From: Candidatus Riflebacteria bacterium HGW-Riflebacteria-1
GTDB lineage: Bacteria; Muiribacteriota; Ozemobacteria; Ozemobacterales; Ozemobacteraceae
Reading direction: 5' to 3'
Assembly: GCA_002839445.1 (NCBI GenBank)
Contig: PGYB01000009.1
Span: 207,528-271,527 of the forward strand
DNA: 64,000 bases
The notes beneath the pieces were generated by a model that ran no database searches, was not told the origin of the DNA, and worked only from the letters and a program-made list of their open reading frames with translations. Every line of letters begins with the position of its first letter. Within the stretch, counting starts at the first letter, position 1. Position numbers and translations under genes: made by a program. This document shows, in pieces, positions 1 to 9,113 of this stretch.

Positions 1-199
1 GGTAAGAGCGCACTGGAGCGTCTGGTGACAGCGCTTCTGGTAAACCCCGCCGGAGCAAGACCGAACAGGGGGGATGAAACGGCCCGTTTCGCTACAACCC
101 CGGGTAGGTCGCTAGAGGTTAGAGGTAACTCTGATCCCAGATAGATGACCGACACCTCGCAAGAGGCACAGAACCCGGCTTACAGGCTGCTCTGCTTTT
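1..199 (+). ncRNA. rnpB: RNase P RNA, 3' part (cut by window start)
   Basis: The catalytic RNA of RNase P, which removes 5' leaders from tRNA precursors. The window begins inside the gene. Visible hallmarks are the AGAGCGCAC-type segment near the start, GGTAAACCCCGCCGGAGCAAG at 39-60, GGGTAGGTCGCTAGAGG near 103-119, and the strongly conserved end GATAGATGACCG ... GGCACAGAACCCGGCTTAC at 141-183. These match the 3' half of bacterial type A RNase P RNA. A T-run at 194-201 may end the transcript. The exact 3' end is not certain. It converges on the minus-strand CbiX-like gene that ends at 206. Confidence 0.92.
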
Positions 200-205
200 T
201 TCTAC

Positions 206-586
206 TCAATCTCTGGCAATCTGGTCAGCAACAAATGCGATAAATTGCGGGTTGTGAACCAGACAATCGCTTACTTCAAATTCAACAGCGGGATTTGCGC
301 TTTTGAAGCGCGCGACAATAGCCGGTATTTCTTCGCTGGTGTGTGAACCTGGCAATAAAAACAGTGGTATCAGGCGCAGTTTTTTGTGCCCGTTGGCAAT
401 GGCAACTGCTATCGCCTGGTCGAGAACCGGTTCTGCTCCGCGCAAAAAACATATCGAAAAATCTTTGTGGCAATCGGGGAGCAATATGTCAGAGCGCAAT
501 TTTTCAGCAAAAGAGTTTGCCGCGCTGCCTGCCGCCTCACGCGCCGAGCCGTGAAAAACCAGTAGCGAATGGGTTGCGCTCAGCAT
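206..586 (-). CDS. CbiX/SirB-like sirohydrochlorin chelatase-family protein
   Basis: A 126-residue single-domain protein of the CbiX/SirB class II chelatase family, which inserts Co or Fe into sirohydrochlorin for cobalamin or siroheme synthesis. The N-terminal strand ends in the family's HGS metal-site motif (His12), and the segment PLFLLPGSHTSEEIP around residues 74-88 matches the second conserved loop. The length fits the short, one-domain CbiXS form. No other cobalamin or siroheme gene is nearby, so the physiological substrate is not shown by context. The start follows the upstream TPR gene by 14 bases, so the two are probably cotranscribed. The family call is firm; the exact metal and pathway are inference. 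Confidence 0.75.
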   Translation of the reverse strand: MLSATHSLLVFHGSAREAAGSAANSFAEKLRSDILLPDCHKDFSICFLRGAEPVLDQAIAVAIANGHKKLRLIPLFLLPGSHTSEEIPAIVARFKSANPAVEFEVSDCLVHNPQFIAFVADQIARD

Positions 587-600
587 TGATACCTGGCCGG

Positions 601-1623
601 TTACAGGCCTTTTTCCTTGAGGTAGTCTTCCATGGTCTTGCCTTCCTTTTCGAGCTTCTTTTTCAGCTCATCCTGGCCGGGCAATTCACCACGTTTCTGC
701 TTTTCAATAATGGTCGCCTTGATTTCTTCAAGAACAGATTCACGCTCTTCGTCTGTCGATGCGTTTTCGAGCTTTTCGCGCGCGTCTGTTATGATATCTT
801 CAATTTTTTGTTTGTCTTCTTCGCTGACTTTCTGGCTGCCGCTACCAATGAGTTCTTCGAGGTCCTGTCTGGTGAAATCGCCAGCCTCGATGGTGTCGAG
901 CAGCTTTTCTTTGTTTGAACGGTTAAGATAGTCAAACTTGTGAGTGATGACGAATTCTTCGTTGGGGTTTTCGACGTAATCGAGAGCGCGCATGTAGACT
1001 TCTGCTGCCTTATCCTTTTTGTTGGCGATCTCGTAGAGAAATGCCAGCTGCAGCATTGGCTCTTTCTGCCATTCGCTGCCGTCAAAAGACTTTTGTAATG
1101 CGCCCTCGTAGATTGTTATTATTTCTTCGAGCAGCTTGAAGTTGCGGTAACGTAATGGCGGGTTGAGTCTGAACGCCTGAAATACGGTGACGGCAAGCTT
1201 AAGCTTCTGGGCGTTGTCTTTATTCTTCTGGTAGACGTCAAACTTGCTCTGCCCGGAAGTATTGAACTTTTCCTGGAGATCTTTAATTTTCTTTTTGTAA
1301 GCTTTGAGTTTGTTGTTATAGTCTTCGCCTTTATCGGGTGAGGGGCGCGACCTTGATACGATTTCGAGGTTATTTTTTGATTCGAGATGATTTTCTTTCA
1401 TGAACTGGACTTGCCCGAGAATGTAACGGAAAACAGCATTGTCTGGTTCAAGTTTAAGCGCCTCGGTAAGGTTTGTCTCGGCCTCATCAAGGTTTTTTCC
1501 GACAAATGCCGATTCAGCCTTTTTGAAAAAGGTCTCAGCTGCGGGGTTAAGTGCCAGGGCAAACACGCCGGCAGTGATTGCGAGCATAGTTACTAGAAAA
1601 ACAGCTAAACCAGTTTTATTCAT
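601..1623 (-). CDS. Membrane-anchored TPR protein, function unknown
   Basis: A 340-residue protein with an N-terminal hydrophobic segment (about residues 5-27) that could be a signal anchor. It is followed by TPR-like helices: residues about 33-75 show the pattern of a repeat unit (FFKKAESAFVGKNLDEAETN, then ALKLEPDNAVFRYILGQVQF). The middle holds further helical repeats. The C-terminal third (about 245-340) is very rich in Lys and Glu and likely forms long helices or a coiled coil. The start is supported by GAGGG four bases before the ATG. It probably acts as a scaffold in the envelope, but no partner can be named. It lies directly upstream of the CbiX-like gene. Confidence 0.7.
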   Translation of the reverse strand: MNKTGLAVFLVTMLAITAGVFALALNPAAETFFKKAESAFVGKNLDEAETNLTEALKLEPDNAVFRYILGQVQFMKENHLESKNNLEIVSRSRPSPDKGEDYNNKLKAYKKKIKDLQEKFNTSGQSKFDVYQKNKDNAQKLKLAVTVFQAFRLNPPLRYRNFKLLEEIITIYEGALQKSFDGSEWQKEPMLQLAFLYEIANKKDKAAEVYMRALDYVENPNEEFVITHKFDYLNRSNKEKLLDTIEAGDFTRQDLEELIGSGSQKVSEEDKQKIEDIITDAREKLENASTDEERESVLEEIKATIIEKQKRGELPGQDELKKKLEKEGKTMEDYLKEKGL

Positions 1624-1744
1624 GGTTCCCTCGGGTCAGTCATTAGCTTTATCCACTTTTATAATATCAGAATATTGCTACCTTGTCATTATTGCAATAT
1701 CATTCAGTCGGCAGGTATTCAATCTTATCAGGAAGTTATGACGG

Positions 1745-3838
1745 ATGAAAACAAAAAATGGCGGCGACATTTCAAGCGGGCGTTTCGCACTGGCGTTTTT
1801 TTTCGTCTTCGCAATTGTACCGGCATTTCTGGCGTTAATGGGCTGGCGTTTCATAAGCAGTCAGCGAATTGCGGTTCTCAAAGATGCTTCTGTCGCCGAA
1901 ATGCAGAATGACCTGCTGCGCTTGCGTCGCGACGGTGACGACCGACTTTATATTCAGCGCCGGTTGAATTTTCTCTATGGCAATGTTGCCGAAGAAGAAT
2001 TTAACGCAGCAATTGTCGAGAAATACCTGACCAGCTTGAGGGAAGAAGGCTTCGGGTTCGTCAATTTCAGGTTTTTTGCGCCCGATGCTGTTGCTTTAGA
2101 TATCAAGGGGCAGACTAATACACGGCGCGCCATGCTGCAGAAAATTTTCGAAGCGCTTATCCAACCTGATACAACCGGCGAAAATTCTTTGCTGCTTCGC
2201 TATCGCCCATTTTTCGATGCATTCGTGGGTGGTATCACGCCCTCTGAAATAGCTCATGAAAAGTCATCGTTGCTGCGGGTGATGATGAATGGTAAACCAG
2301 GATACTTTTACTGGAACACGTTTCAGGGGGCAGAGCTTGACGCAAAACTTAAAGGTGGCTTTCTCGCTTACTTCGGCGCGTCAGAAATGCCCGAAAACAT
2401 GGCATTGGAGCACATTCTTGCCACGATGAACGACGAGGCACGAGGTCGCAGAGTGTACGGCCTGGCAGACCTGAATGCTCCCGAAAAATCTTTGCCTTCA
2501 GAGCTGGAGCTTGTTTCCAGCCGGGTTTCTCATGCCGATCTGGTAAAAAAGATATCGGCTTTGCGCAAAAATTTTACCGCAATGCATGACTCAGAAGACA
2601 TGCTTCTGGTAACTGAATTTTTCACACCAGACAAGGTTCTTTATTGCCTTGAGCCTTCGCCACAAGGATTTTACCGGGATGTTTCGACACTGCTCAAGAT
2701 TCTGGTGCTGGTCTGGTTGCTGGTAGTTGCCCGGGCGTCTGTGATTCAGGGGATCGAGGGTGAGCCTGGATCTGAGGCGGGTGTTGCTGCCGTTTGCTTT
2801 GGTCTGTCACTGCGGCAATTTATTGTGCTGTTCGCTGCGACTGTTCCGGCGCTGGTTGTTCTCGCTCTTGGCACGCAGTACCGCGAGGCATTCGGCCGGA
2901 TGCTGGAGCAGAAAACCTTTGCCAGGCTTACCGAAAGAATCGAGAGCGTCGACGAAAATTATCAGGTGGCCGTGCGCAACCTTGAACAGGTATATCAAAA
3001 GGTAGCCAGGTTGAGTGCGGTGCGTGATCTTGACAGCAAAAAACTCGAAGAACTTTCGACTGACCTTAATCGTAAAGATGCGATTAATCGTCTGCATATT
3101 GTTGACCGGAACGGTAATACGCGCTTTGCCTGGCCGGCCGAGCGCTCATCGAACGATATAACCAGAAAAATCATACCGGCGATTTCGCGGCGTATTTTTA
3201 TCACGCAGCGCGGCGATGAAGCGAGTCTGCAGGACAAGGTCAGCGATATGATGATGGATTCATTCAGCGACAGTTTTGCTGATGTGCTGGGCGACACCGG
3301 CGCCAGTCTGCTGCGGACATTTGAGAACCTTGATCGGGTTAACGAGTTCTGGCTCGGCAATCGTCGGCATTACGTCTACACAAGCTTCGTTGAGCGCGGC
3401 AGCAAAAAAGATCCGTGGCTGTTGTATATCTGGCATGGTACCGTGAGCTTTGCCCAGCGCTATCTGCAGCGTCAGATTCAGAGAAACGTTGCCAGCAGCG
3501 ATATTCAGCAAGATCCGATCCGTCTCGCGATGGTGCCGAGGCAACGCAGCAGTCTGCCGTTTCCACGTGATTTCAACAAATACCCCTTTGTTGGGCAGAT
3601 GTGCGAGCAGATTGCCAGTACAGAAGTTCAGCGCTACGCGCTTGACTCAATGGGTGGAGAACAGTGGTTGATAGCGGCCGCACCTCTTAAGCGGGTACCG
3701 GATTACCTTCTGTTCGCAATGTACCCGCACAGGCTTATCGAACAGCAGACCTTCTGGCTGACTGCCATGATTTATCTGGCTGCCGCCCTGTGTCTGGCCT
3801 CTGCGATCGCTCTCGCCCGGATTATCGACCACCTCTGA
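1745..3838 (+). CDS. Four-TM protein with two large extracytoplasmic domains, possible sensor lacking an output domain
   Basis: A 697-residue protein I do not recognise. Predicted membrane segments lie near residues 15-37, 318-338, 357-380 and 668-692. They enclose two large extracytoplasmic regions (about 38-317 and 381-667), a layout like two sensor modules in tandem. After the last membrane segment only a few residues remain, so there is no HAMP, kinase, GGDEF or phosphatase domain. Sensor proteins of this shape usually carry a cytoplasmic effector, so this is either an orphan sensor that talks to a partner through the membrane, or a truncated gene. The start has AGGAAG eight bases upstream. 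The gene ends 100 bases before the proposed dnaG start and reads in the same direction. Confidence 0.6.
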   Translation: MKTKNGGDISSGRFALAFFFVFAIVPAFLALMGWRFISSQRIAVLKDASVAEMQNDLLRLRRDGDDRLYIQRRLNFLYGNVAEEEFNAAIVEKYLTSLREEGFGFVNFRFFAPDAVALDIKGQTNTRRAMLQKIFEALIQPDTTGENSLLLRYRPFFDAFVGGITPSEIAHEKSSLLRVMMNGKPGYFYWNTFQGAELDAKLKGGFLAYFGASEMPENMALEHILATMNDEARGRRVYGLADLNAPEKSLPSELELVSSRVSHADLVKKISALRKNFTAMHDSEDMLLVTEFFTPDKVLYCLEPSPQGFYRDVSTLLKILVLVWLLVVARASVIQGIEGEPGSEAGVAAVCFGLSLRQFIVLFAATVPALVVLALGTQYREAFGRMLEQKTFARLTERIESVDENYQVAVRNLEQVYQKVARLSAVRDLDSKKLEELSTDLNRKDAINRLHIVDRNGNTRFAWPAERSSNDITRKIIPAISRRIFITQRGDEASLQDKVSDMMMDSFSDSFADVLGDTGASLLRTFENLDRVNEFWLGNRRHYVYTSFVERGSKKDPWLLYIWHGTVSFAQRYLQRQIQRNVASSDIQQDPIRLAMVPRQRSSLPFPRDFNKYPFVGQMCEQIASTEVQRYALDSMGGEQWLIAAAPLKRVPDYLLFAMYPHRLIEQQTFWLTAMIYLAAALCLASAIALARIIDHL

Positions 3839-3938
3839 CAAAAAATGCTGACGTGATTCTTGACATTCTGACGCATTTCTAATATCATTGCAAATTCGGG
3901 TCGAGTTTTGTACGTTTTTTGGTCGTCAGGGGTTTTTC

Positions 3939-5711
3939 TTGGGCTTTATTTCTACCGAAATAATAGCGTTGATAAGAGAGAGAACCGATATCGTTCAGAT
4001 TATCGGTGAGCATGTACGGCTGATTCCCGCTGGCAACAGTTACAAAGCCCTTTGCCCGTTCCATAAAGAAAAAACTCCAAGCTTTCATGTGATTGCCGAC
4101 AAGCAGATTTACCATTGCTTCGGCTGTGGCAAGGGTGGCGATGTGTTCAGATATCTGATGGAACTCGAGCACCAGACTTTTCCCGAGGCTGTTCGTCATC
4201 TGGCGGCCCGCTGCGGCGTGGCAATCCCGGAAGAATACGACCCAGAGGCTGATTCGCGAGCTGATCTCTATAACTTTCTTGACATGGCAGGCAAATTTTA
4301 TGAGCAGTGTTTGCTCGACAGCTCAACTGGTGCAGCTGCCAGAAGTTACCTGAAAAAGCGCAAGATTTCGCCGGAGACTTCCCAGAAGTTTCGACTTGGT
4401 GTGGCGCCAAACGCCTGGGATTCAATAACAAGCCGCTTTGGTCGCACTCCGGATGATTTGCAGCAGCTCGAAAAAGCCGGTCTGGTGCGCCCAAGAAATC
4501 AGGGTGATGGCTGTTACGACGTTTTTCGCAGTCGTCTGATGATACCGATACTTGATGCGCACGGACGGGTAGCCGGCTTTGGCGGTCGAGTTCTTGTGGC
4601 TGAAGACGAACCAAAGTATCTCAACAGTGCAGAAGGTGAAACATTTAATAAGCGCAAGTTGCTCTACAATTTCCGAGAAGCGTTGCCGGCGATAAGGCGC
4701 CTTAACTCTGCGATAGTGGTCGAGGGCTACCTTGATGTTATAAGTCTCTGGCAGAACGGTGTTAAAAATGCCGTAGCAGCCTTGGGCACGGCTATTTCAC
4801 CCGATCAGATCCACATGCTTGCCCGCAACTGCGAAACCATTTATTTTTGCTATGATGCTGATACTGCCGGTCAAAGAGCAACTCTGCGTGCTATTTCCAT
4901 GCAGAAAGATGCTCCGGTTAATGCCAGAGTAATCAGTTTTCCAGATCCTACAGATGATCCCGACAGTTTTGTTACGCGCGAAGGGGCTGAGAGCTTCAAA
5001 AAACTGCTTGAAAAAGCCGTTGATATATATACTTTTCTCATTGAGACTCATACCCGTGGTTTGAAGCCTCCCCTCGAAATACCAGTTAAGGAAAAACTTA
5101 TTCAGGACTTCAAGGAACTTGTCCCCGCTATTCACAGTTCAATTGCGAGAAGTGAAGTAACACGAAAAATCTCGAAACTGCTGGATATGGACCCCCTTGT
5201 ACTTGAAAAAGAGTTCGCAGTTAGCTCTACGGCACCAGCCGCAGAGCCCCAGAAGAGAAGAAACTTTATCTCGCCCAGACTGAATGCCGAAACTCAGCGT
5301 CAGGAATGGGTGCTCATGCATCTGCTGGAGCACCCTGAAGAACTTGACCGGGTAAGAGCGCTGCTTGGTCCTGATGATTTTTCCGACCCCCGCTTAAGAC
5401 AAATCTTTGAAGCTATAAGCTTTCAACAAGAAGTGGCAGGTGGTTCGTTAAAACCAGCAGAGATTCTGGCGGCACTCGACGATTCAGAACTGGTGTCGCG
5501 ACTCAGTGAGTTGATAACAACTCTCGGGGATCGCCCGGCTGAACCTTTTATGGAATGCGTAAAGGGTCTGGTCAAACACCGGTTCGAAGCTGAACTTAAG
5601 GCGTTACAACAGCACATCAGGGAAGCGGAAAGAGCTGGAGACGACACTTTGATGGCGCAGTTAAGCATGGAACAGGTAGACATCAGACGCAAAATGGACA
5701 TGTTGTATTGA
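3939..5711 (+). CDS. dnaG: DNA primase, proposed TTG start
   Basis: DnaG makes the RNA primers for chromosome replication. The CHC2 zinc finger is present (C39, H42, C60, C63 counted from the proposed start), followed by the catalytic core with a Toprim domain (VVEGYLDVISL, then FCYDADTAGQ) and a C-terminal DnaB-binding region. I place the start at a TTG at 3939, where CAGGGG lies six bases upstream. This gives a 590-residue protein that begins GFISTEIIALIRERTDIV, which matches the usual N-terminus. The longer frame from 3888 adds 17 residues without family likeness and has no ribosome site. rpoD follows after 24 bases, recalling the classical macromolecular-synthesis operon. Confidence 0.93.
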   Translation: MGFISTEIIALIRERTDIVQIIGEHVRLIPAGNSYKALCPFHKEKTPSFHVIADKQIYHCFGCGKGGDVFRYLMELEHQTFPEAVRHLAARCGVAIPEEYDPEADSRADLYNFLDMAGKFYEQCLLDSSTGAAARSYLKKRKISPETSQKFRLGVAPNAWDSITSRFGRTPDDLQQLEKAGLVRPRNQGDGCYDVFRSRLMIPILDAHGRVAGFGGRVLVAEDEPKYLNSAEGETFNKRKLLYNFREALPAIRRLNSAIVVEGYLDVISLWQNGVKNAVAALGTAISPDQIHMLARNCETIYFCYDADTAGQRATLRAISMQKDAPVNARVISFPDPTDDPDSFVTREGAESFKKLLEKAVDIYTFLIETHTRGLKPPLEIPVKEKLIQDFKELVPAIHSSIARSEVTRKISKLLDMDPLVLEKEFAVSSTAPAAEPQKRRNFISPRLNAETQRQEWVLMHLLEHPEELDRVRALLGPDDFSDPRLRQIFEAISFQQEVAGGSLKPAEILAALDDSELVSRLSELITTLGDRPAEPFMECVKGLVKHRFEAELKALQQHIREAERAGDDTLMAQLSMEQVDIRRKMDMLY

Positions 5712-5735
5712 TTCACTCCAGAATGAGGGAAAATT

Positions 5736-6869
5736 ATGACTACTGAGCAGGCCGCACAGGCCAAAGGTAAGGTTGCTCGAAAGAAAGAAACGCTGACTCT
5801 CGACGAAGTCAGAGCAGAACTTATAGAAATCGGAGCCCGGCAGGGCTATCTGTCATACCAGGAAATCAACCGGTTGTTGCCGGATGGTCTGCCTACCGAA
5901 GCCTTCGAAGACATTATTAACGAGCTCATGGAGAAGAGCGTCGAACTCGTTGATGACGATGAGGTTCGGCTCGACAAAAAGCTGCCGGTCGCTGAAGAGA
6001 AAAAGGAAGAAGAAGACAAGCAGCAGCAGGATTTTGATGATATCGATGACTCGGTTCGCGTTTATCTGCGCGAGATCGGCAAGATCAGGCTGTTGACCAT
6101 GCAGGAAGAAGTAACTCTGGCAAAGCGCATAGAGCATGGTGATCAGGAAGCTCAGCGCAAGCTGATCGAAGCTAACCTGCGACTGGTTGTGTCTGTTGCC
6201 AAAAAGTACACCAAGCGCGGTCTTCTGTTTCTTGATCTTATTCAAGAAGGCAATCAGGGACTTATCCGGGCGGTTGAAAAGTTCAAATACCGCAAGGGTT
6301 ACAAGTTCTCGACCTACGCGATCTGGTGGATACGCCAGGCAATTACTCGCGCTATAGCAGATCAGGCCAGAACCATACGAATCCCGGTGCACATGGTTGA
6401 AACAATTAACAAGCTGCGCAAGGCTTCGCGCAAACTCGTGCAAAAGCTGGGTCGTGACCCGGCGGTTGAGGAGTTGGCGGTCGAAGTTGGTCTGCCGGTC
6501 GAAAAAGTTAAGAATATCATGAAGACCGCCATGGATCCGATTTCGCTCGAAACCCCGATCAACGGCGAAGAAGACTCGCATCTTGGTGACTTTGTTGAAG
6601 ACAAATCGGCTCTGCCGCCTGCCGAGACTGCGTTCAATCTTATCTTGAAAGAGCAGATCAACAAGGTTCTCGCAACTCTAACCGAGCGTGAATCCCGGGT
6701 AATCAAGTATCGCTTTGGTCTCGAAGACGGCTGGCAGAGAACGCTCGAAGAAGTTGGCCAGAAGTTCGGGGTTACCCGAGAGCGTATTCGTCAGATCGAA
6801 GCCAAGGCTTTGCGCAAACTCCGGCATCCCAGCCGTTCCAAGAAACTAAAAGAATTCTACATGGAATAA
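5736..6869 (+). CDS. rpoD: Primary sigma factor RpoD (sigma-70)
   Basis: The housekeeping sigma factor, 377 residues. Region 1.1 (about residues 10-85, with [13 protein letters not shown]) is followed by an acidic linker. Then come region 1.2 ([17 protein letters not shown]), the region 2 block with [20 protein letters not shown] and [17 protein letters not shown], region 3, and region 4.2 with the helix-turn-helix [20 protein letters not shown]. It has the short primary-sigma layout typical of non-proteobacterial lineages, without the large non-conserved insert of the E. coli protein. It is 24 bases downstream of dnaG and probably cotranscribed. A consensus-type promoter for the following tRNAs begins 9 bases after its stop. 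Confidence 0.97.
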   Translation: MTTEQAAQAKGKVARKKETLTLDEVRAELIEIGARQGYLSYQEINRLLPDGLPTEAFEDIINELMEKSVELVDDDEVRLDKKLPVAEEKKEEEDKQQQDFDDIDDSVRVYLREIGKIRLLTMQEEVTLAKRIEHGDQEAQRKLIEANLRLVVSVAKKYTKRGLLFLDLIQEGNQGLIRAVEKFKYRKGYKFSTYAIWWIRQAITRAIADQARTIRIPVHMVETINKLRKASRKLVQKLGRDPAVEELAVEVGLPVEKVKNIMKTAMDPISLETPINGEEDSHLGDFVEDKSALPPAETAFNLILKEQINKVLATLTERESRVIKYRFGLEDGWQRTLEEVGQKFGVTRERIRQIEAKALRKLRHPSRSKKLKEFYME

Positions 6870-6878
6870 AAAAAGTGC

Positions 6879-6907
6879 TTGCAATCATAATTTCTCTATG
6901 TTATGAT
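6879..6907 (+). promoter_or_regulatory. Sigma-70 promoter of the tRNA cluster
   Basis: TTGCAA at 6879-6884 and TATGAT at 6902-6907 are separated by 17 bases. The predicted transcription start is close to 6914, just ahead of the CAU tRNA at 6922. It lies immediately after the rpoD stop codon. Confidence 0.7.
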
Positions 6908-6921
6908 GAACGTCGCGTCGC

Positions 6922-6995
6922 GGGCCTATAGCTCAGTTGGTTAGAGCCTCCGGCTCATAACCGGATTGTCGCAGGTTCAAGTCCTGCTGGGCCCA
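6922..6995 (+). tRNA. tRNA with CAU anticodon (Ile2 or elongator Met)
   Basis: The cloverleaf is complete. The acceptor GGGCCTA pairs with TGGGCCC (one G-T pair), the D arm is GCTC-AGTTGGTTA-GAGC, the anticodon stem TCCGG/CCGGA encloses CTCATAA with CAT at 6956-6958, and the T arm is GCAGG-TTCAAGT-CCTGC. There is no encoded CCA. The GGGCCTATAGCTCAG opening is common in tRNA-Ile2 (lysidine-modified CAU), but elongator tRNA-Met cannot be excluded by eye. It is not an initiator: the acceptor starts with a G-C pair and the anticodon stem lacks the three G-C pairs. Confidence 0.93.
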
Positions 6996-7015
6996 TTCTC
7001 GCGAAAACATTGTCT

Positions 7016-7088
<73 letters not shown>

Positions 7089-7134
7089 CTTACAATCGAC
7101 TTACGCCTCAGGTCGAAAAATGTTTTGTTCTGTT

Positions 7135-7207
<73 letters not shown>

Positions 7208-7210
7208 CTC

Positions 7211-7244
7211 AAAAGAGAGATAGATTAATATCTGTCTCTCTTTT
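7211..7244 (+). terminator. Terminator of the tRNA cluster
   Basis: A stem of AAAAGAGAGA (7211-7220) with TCTCTCTTTT (7235-7244). The 3' arm itself ends in T residues. It starts four bases after the second tRNA-Glu. Confidence 0.75.
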
Positions 7245-7349
7245 GCATTTTAGCCCGGCATTATTTTTTTTTATTTATAATGGCTTGCGGGTGCTGGCGT
7301 CGGAGTGATACACTTGAAGACAAGTAATTACGTATGGAGGAGTTAGAAT

Positions 7350-8984
7350 ATGAAGAAAAAGCTGGCTGCCGTATTTGCGGCCGTTCTTTGTTGTACCCAG
7401 GCGTTCGCATTTGATGTGTCGCCTACACAGATTAACACGGGTATCAAGGAAGCCAAAAAGGTAACCGTTTCTCAAGAATTCATCCGCAAGCTGTTCAACA
7501 ACAAAGCAATGCTTGATGGCATTGAAATGCTGTCGGTAACTGATGATGGTAAAAGACTTTCCAGCGTGCGGGGTACGCTTTCGTCTCCTCTGTCAGGTAA
7601 TATCGGTGTTGCCGCCAGAGATTATGTTCAGGAAAACGCTGCACTGTTCAATCTGCCAAGATCAACTGATGTTGATTTTCTGCGCATGATGAAAAATTTT
7701 GAAAAAGATGGCGTGAATTACGTAGCCTGGAACATGATTATTGATGGCGTTTTTGTTCGTAACGCCATGATCGAGCTTACTATCAACAAAGAAGGCGTGG
7801 TAACTCTTGCTAACGGGTCTCTGCCGCAAATCAATGAAATTACCAACCAGATTTCTCTTGAGCGCTATCAGGCAATCGGCCTGGCAAAAGCAGCCATCAA
7901 GGCTGACAAATTCCGCTCAGTACCTGAAGCTGAACTGCAGATTGTTGCCGAAGAAGATGGCAACGCCAAAATGGCATATGTAACCAGACTGGCCGTAGAA
8001 AATCCGATCGGCGACTGGGAAGTAGTTGTTGATGCCGAAACCGGCGACATCATGCATGTTAACAACGAAATGCAGTTTCACACTGGCCTTGGTGCTGTAT
8101 ATGTCAGCAATCCGCTCAGATGTGATGTCACCAAAGAAGAACTCCTTCACCTGACTGCAACCACTCCGACTGGAAAGTATGCTGTTGTCGATAATGAAGA
8201 TGGCCCGGAATCAAACCGTGAAGACAGCATCCACATTTATGAACCTGACAATACTCATTTCGACGAAATCGGCATGTATAACTACATTACTACCGTTCAT
8301 GGTTTTTTCAAGAAACTGGGTCATGATAAACTCGACAAGCCGATGAAAGCCATCGTGCACCTCGGCGACAATTATGATAACGCTTACTTCAGCCCGTGGC
8401 AGGGTGTACTGGCTTTCGGCGATGGCAACAAGTTTAACTGCCTGGCCCGCGAAGAATCAGTTGCTTACCACGAATATTCACACGCCATGCTCAATTCTAT
8501 AAAGTATCTTACTTACAGCGGCGAGTCTGGAGCCATTAACGAAGGCCAGGCCGATTATTTTGCCTGCTCTTTATCTGATGATCCGCTTCTTGGCGAATGG
8601 GTTGTTGCCAAAATGCAGAAGCCATATCTGCGAATTCTCGAAAACGACCTGCATTACCCCGAAGATATTCATGGTGAAGTTCATGCCGACGGCAAAATCT
8701 GGGGCGCAGTACTCTGGGATCTGAGAAAAGCTCTTGGACAAGAAATCTCCGACCTTCTTATCTATCGCAGCCTTTACAATCTCAAGAGCAGCAGTGCCAA
8801 GTTTATCGATGGCTACAATGCTATCGTTACAGCTGATAAAGATCACTTTGAAGGCAAGAACATTGCTGAAATCGACAAGGTTTTCGTAAAACGCGGTATT
8901 GTTGCTTCCAGCTACAATGGCGCCGTGCTGACTGCTGATGACATCAGAGAAATCAGACAGTTCAACGAAGCCCACAACGAATAA
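7350..8984 (+). CDS. Secreted zinc metalloprotease, thermolysin/fungalysin-like (M4/M36 type)
   Basis: A 544-residue secreted gluzincin protease. Residues 1-20 form a signal peptide (MKKKLAAVFAAVLCCTQAFA). A propeptide of FTP/PepSY type covers about 40-230 (for example AARDYVQENAALFNLP). The catalytic part carries HEYSH at 374-378 and ESGAINEGQADYF, so zinc would be held by H374, H378 and E398 (E375 is the catalytic base). The ESG...NEG spacing resembles M36/M4 proteases. The enzyme would be exported as a zymogen and mature in the periplasm or outside the cell. A ribosome site GGAGG lies before the ATG, and a strong terminator follows at 8993. It is a single-gene unit. The substrate is unknown. 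Confidence 0.85.
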   Translation: MKKKLAAVFAAVLCCTQAFAFDVSPTQINTGIKEAKKVTVSQEFIRKLFNNKAMLDGIEMLSVTDDGKRLSSVRGTLSSPLSGNIGVAARDYVQENAALFNLPRSTDVDFLRMMKNFEKDGVNYVAWNMIIDGVFVRNAMIELTINKEGVVTLANGSLPQINEITNQISLERYQAIGLAKAAIKADKFRSVPEAELQIVAEEDGNAKMAYVTRLAVENPIGDWEVVVDAETGDIMHVNNEMQFHTGLGAVYVSNPLRCDVTKEELLHLTATTPTGKYAVVDNEDGPESNREDSIHIYEPDNTHFDEIGMYNYITTVHGFFKKLGHDKLDKPMKAIVHLGDNYDNAYFSPWQGVLAFGDGNKFNCLAREESVAYHEYSHAMLNSIKYLTYSGESGAINEGQADYFACSLSDDPLLGEWVVAKMQKPYLRILENDLHYPEDIHGEVHADGKIWGAVLWDLRKALGQEISDLLIYRSLYNLKSSSAKFIDGYNAIVTADKDHFEGKNIAEIDKVFVKRGIVASSYNGAVLTADDIREIRQFNEAHNE

Positions 8985-8992
8985 GATTCATT

Positions 8993-9031
8993 AAAAAAAG
9001 CTGCCGACGCATTGTCGGCAGCTTTTTTTTT
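8993..9031 (+). terminator. Terminator after the metalloprotease gene
   Basis: Perfect stem GCTGCCGAC (9000-9008) with GTCGGCAGC (9014-9022), loop GCATT, followed by nine T. The A-run before the stem also makes it usable from the other strand. Confidence 0.92.
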
Positions 9032-9113
9032 ATGCAAAAGACTTTAATCCTGATCAGATTTGGGTTACAATGAATGTTCCTGTTCTCAGGTGAATATATT
9101 ACTGGAGATAGCA

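Noticed and set aside
3888..3938. Longer dnaG start at 3888
   Set aside because: No ribosome site, and the extra 17 residues do not resemble DnaG; the TTG at 3939 fits the family and has CAGGGG upstream.
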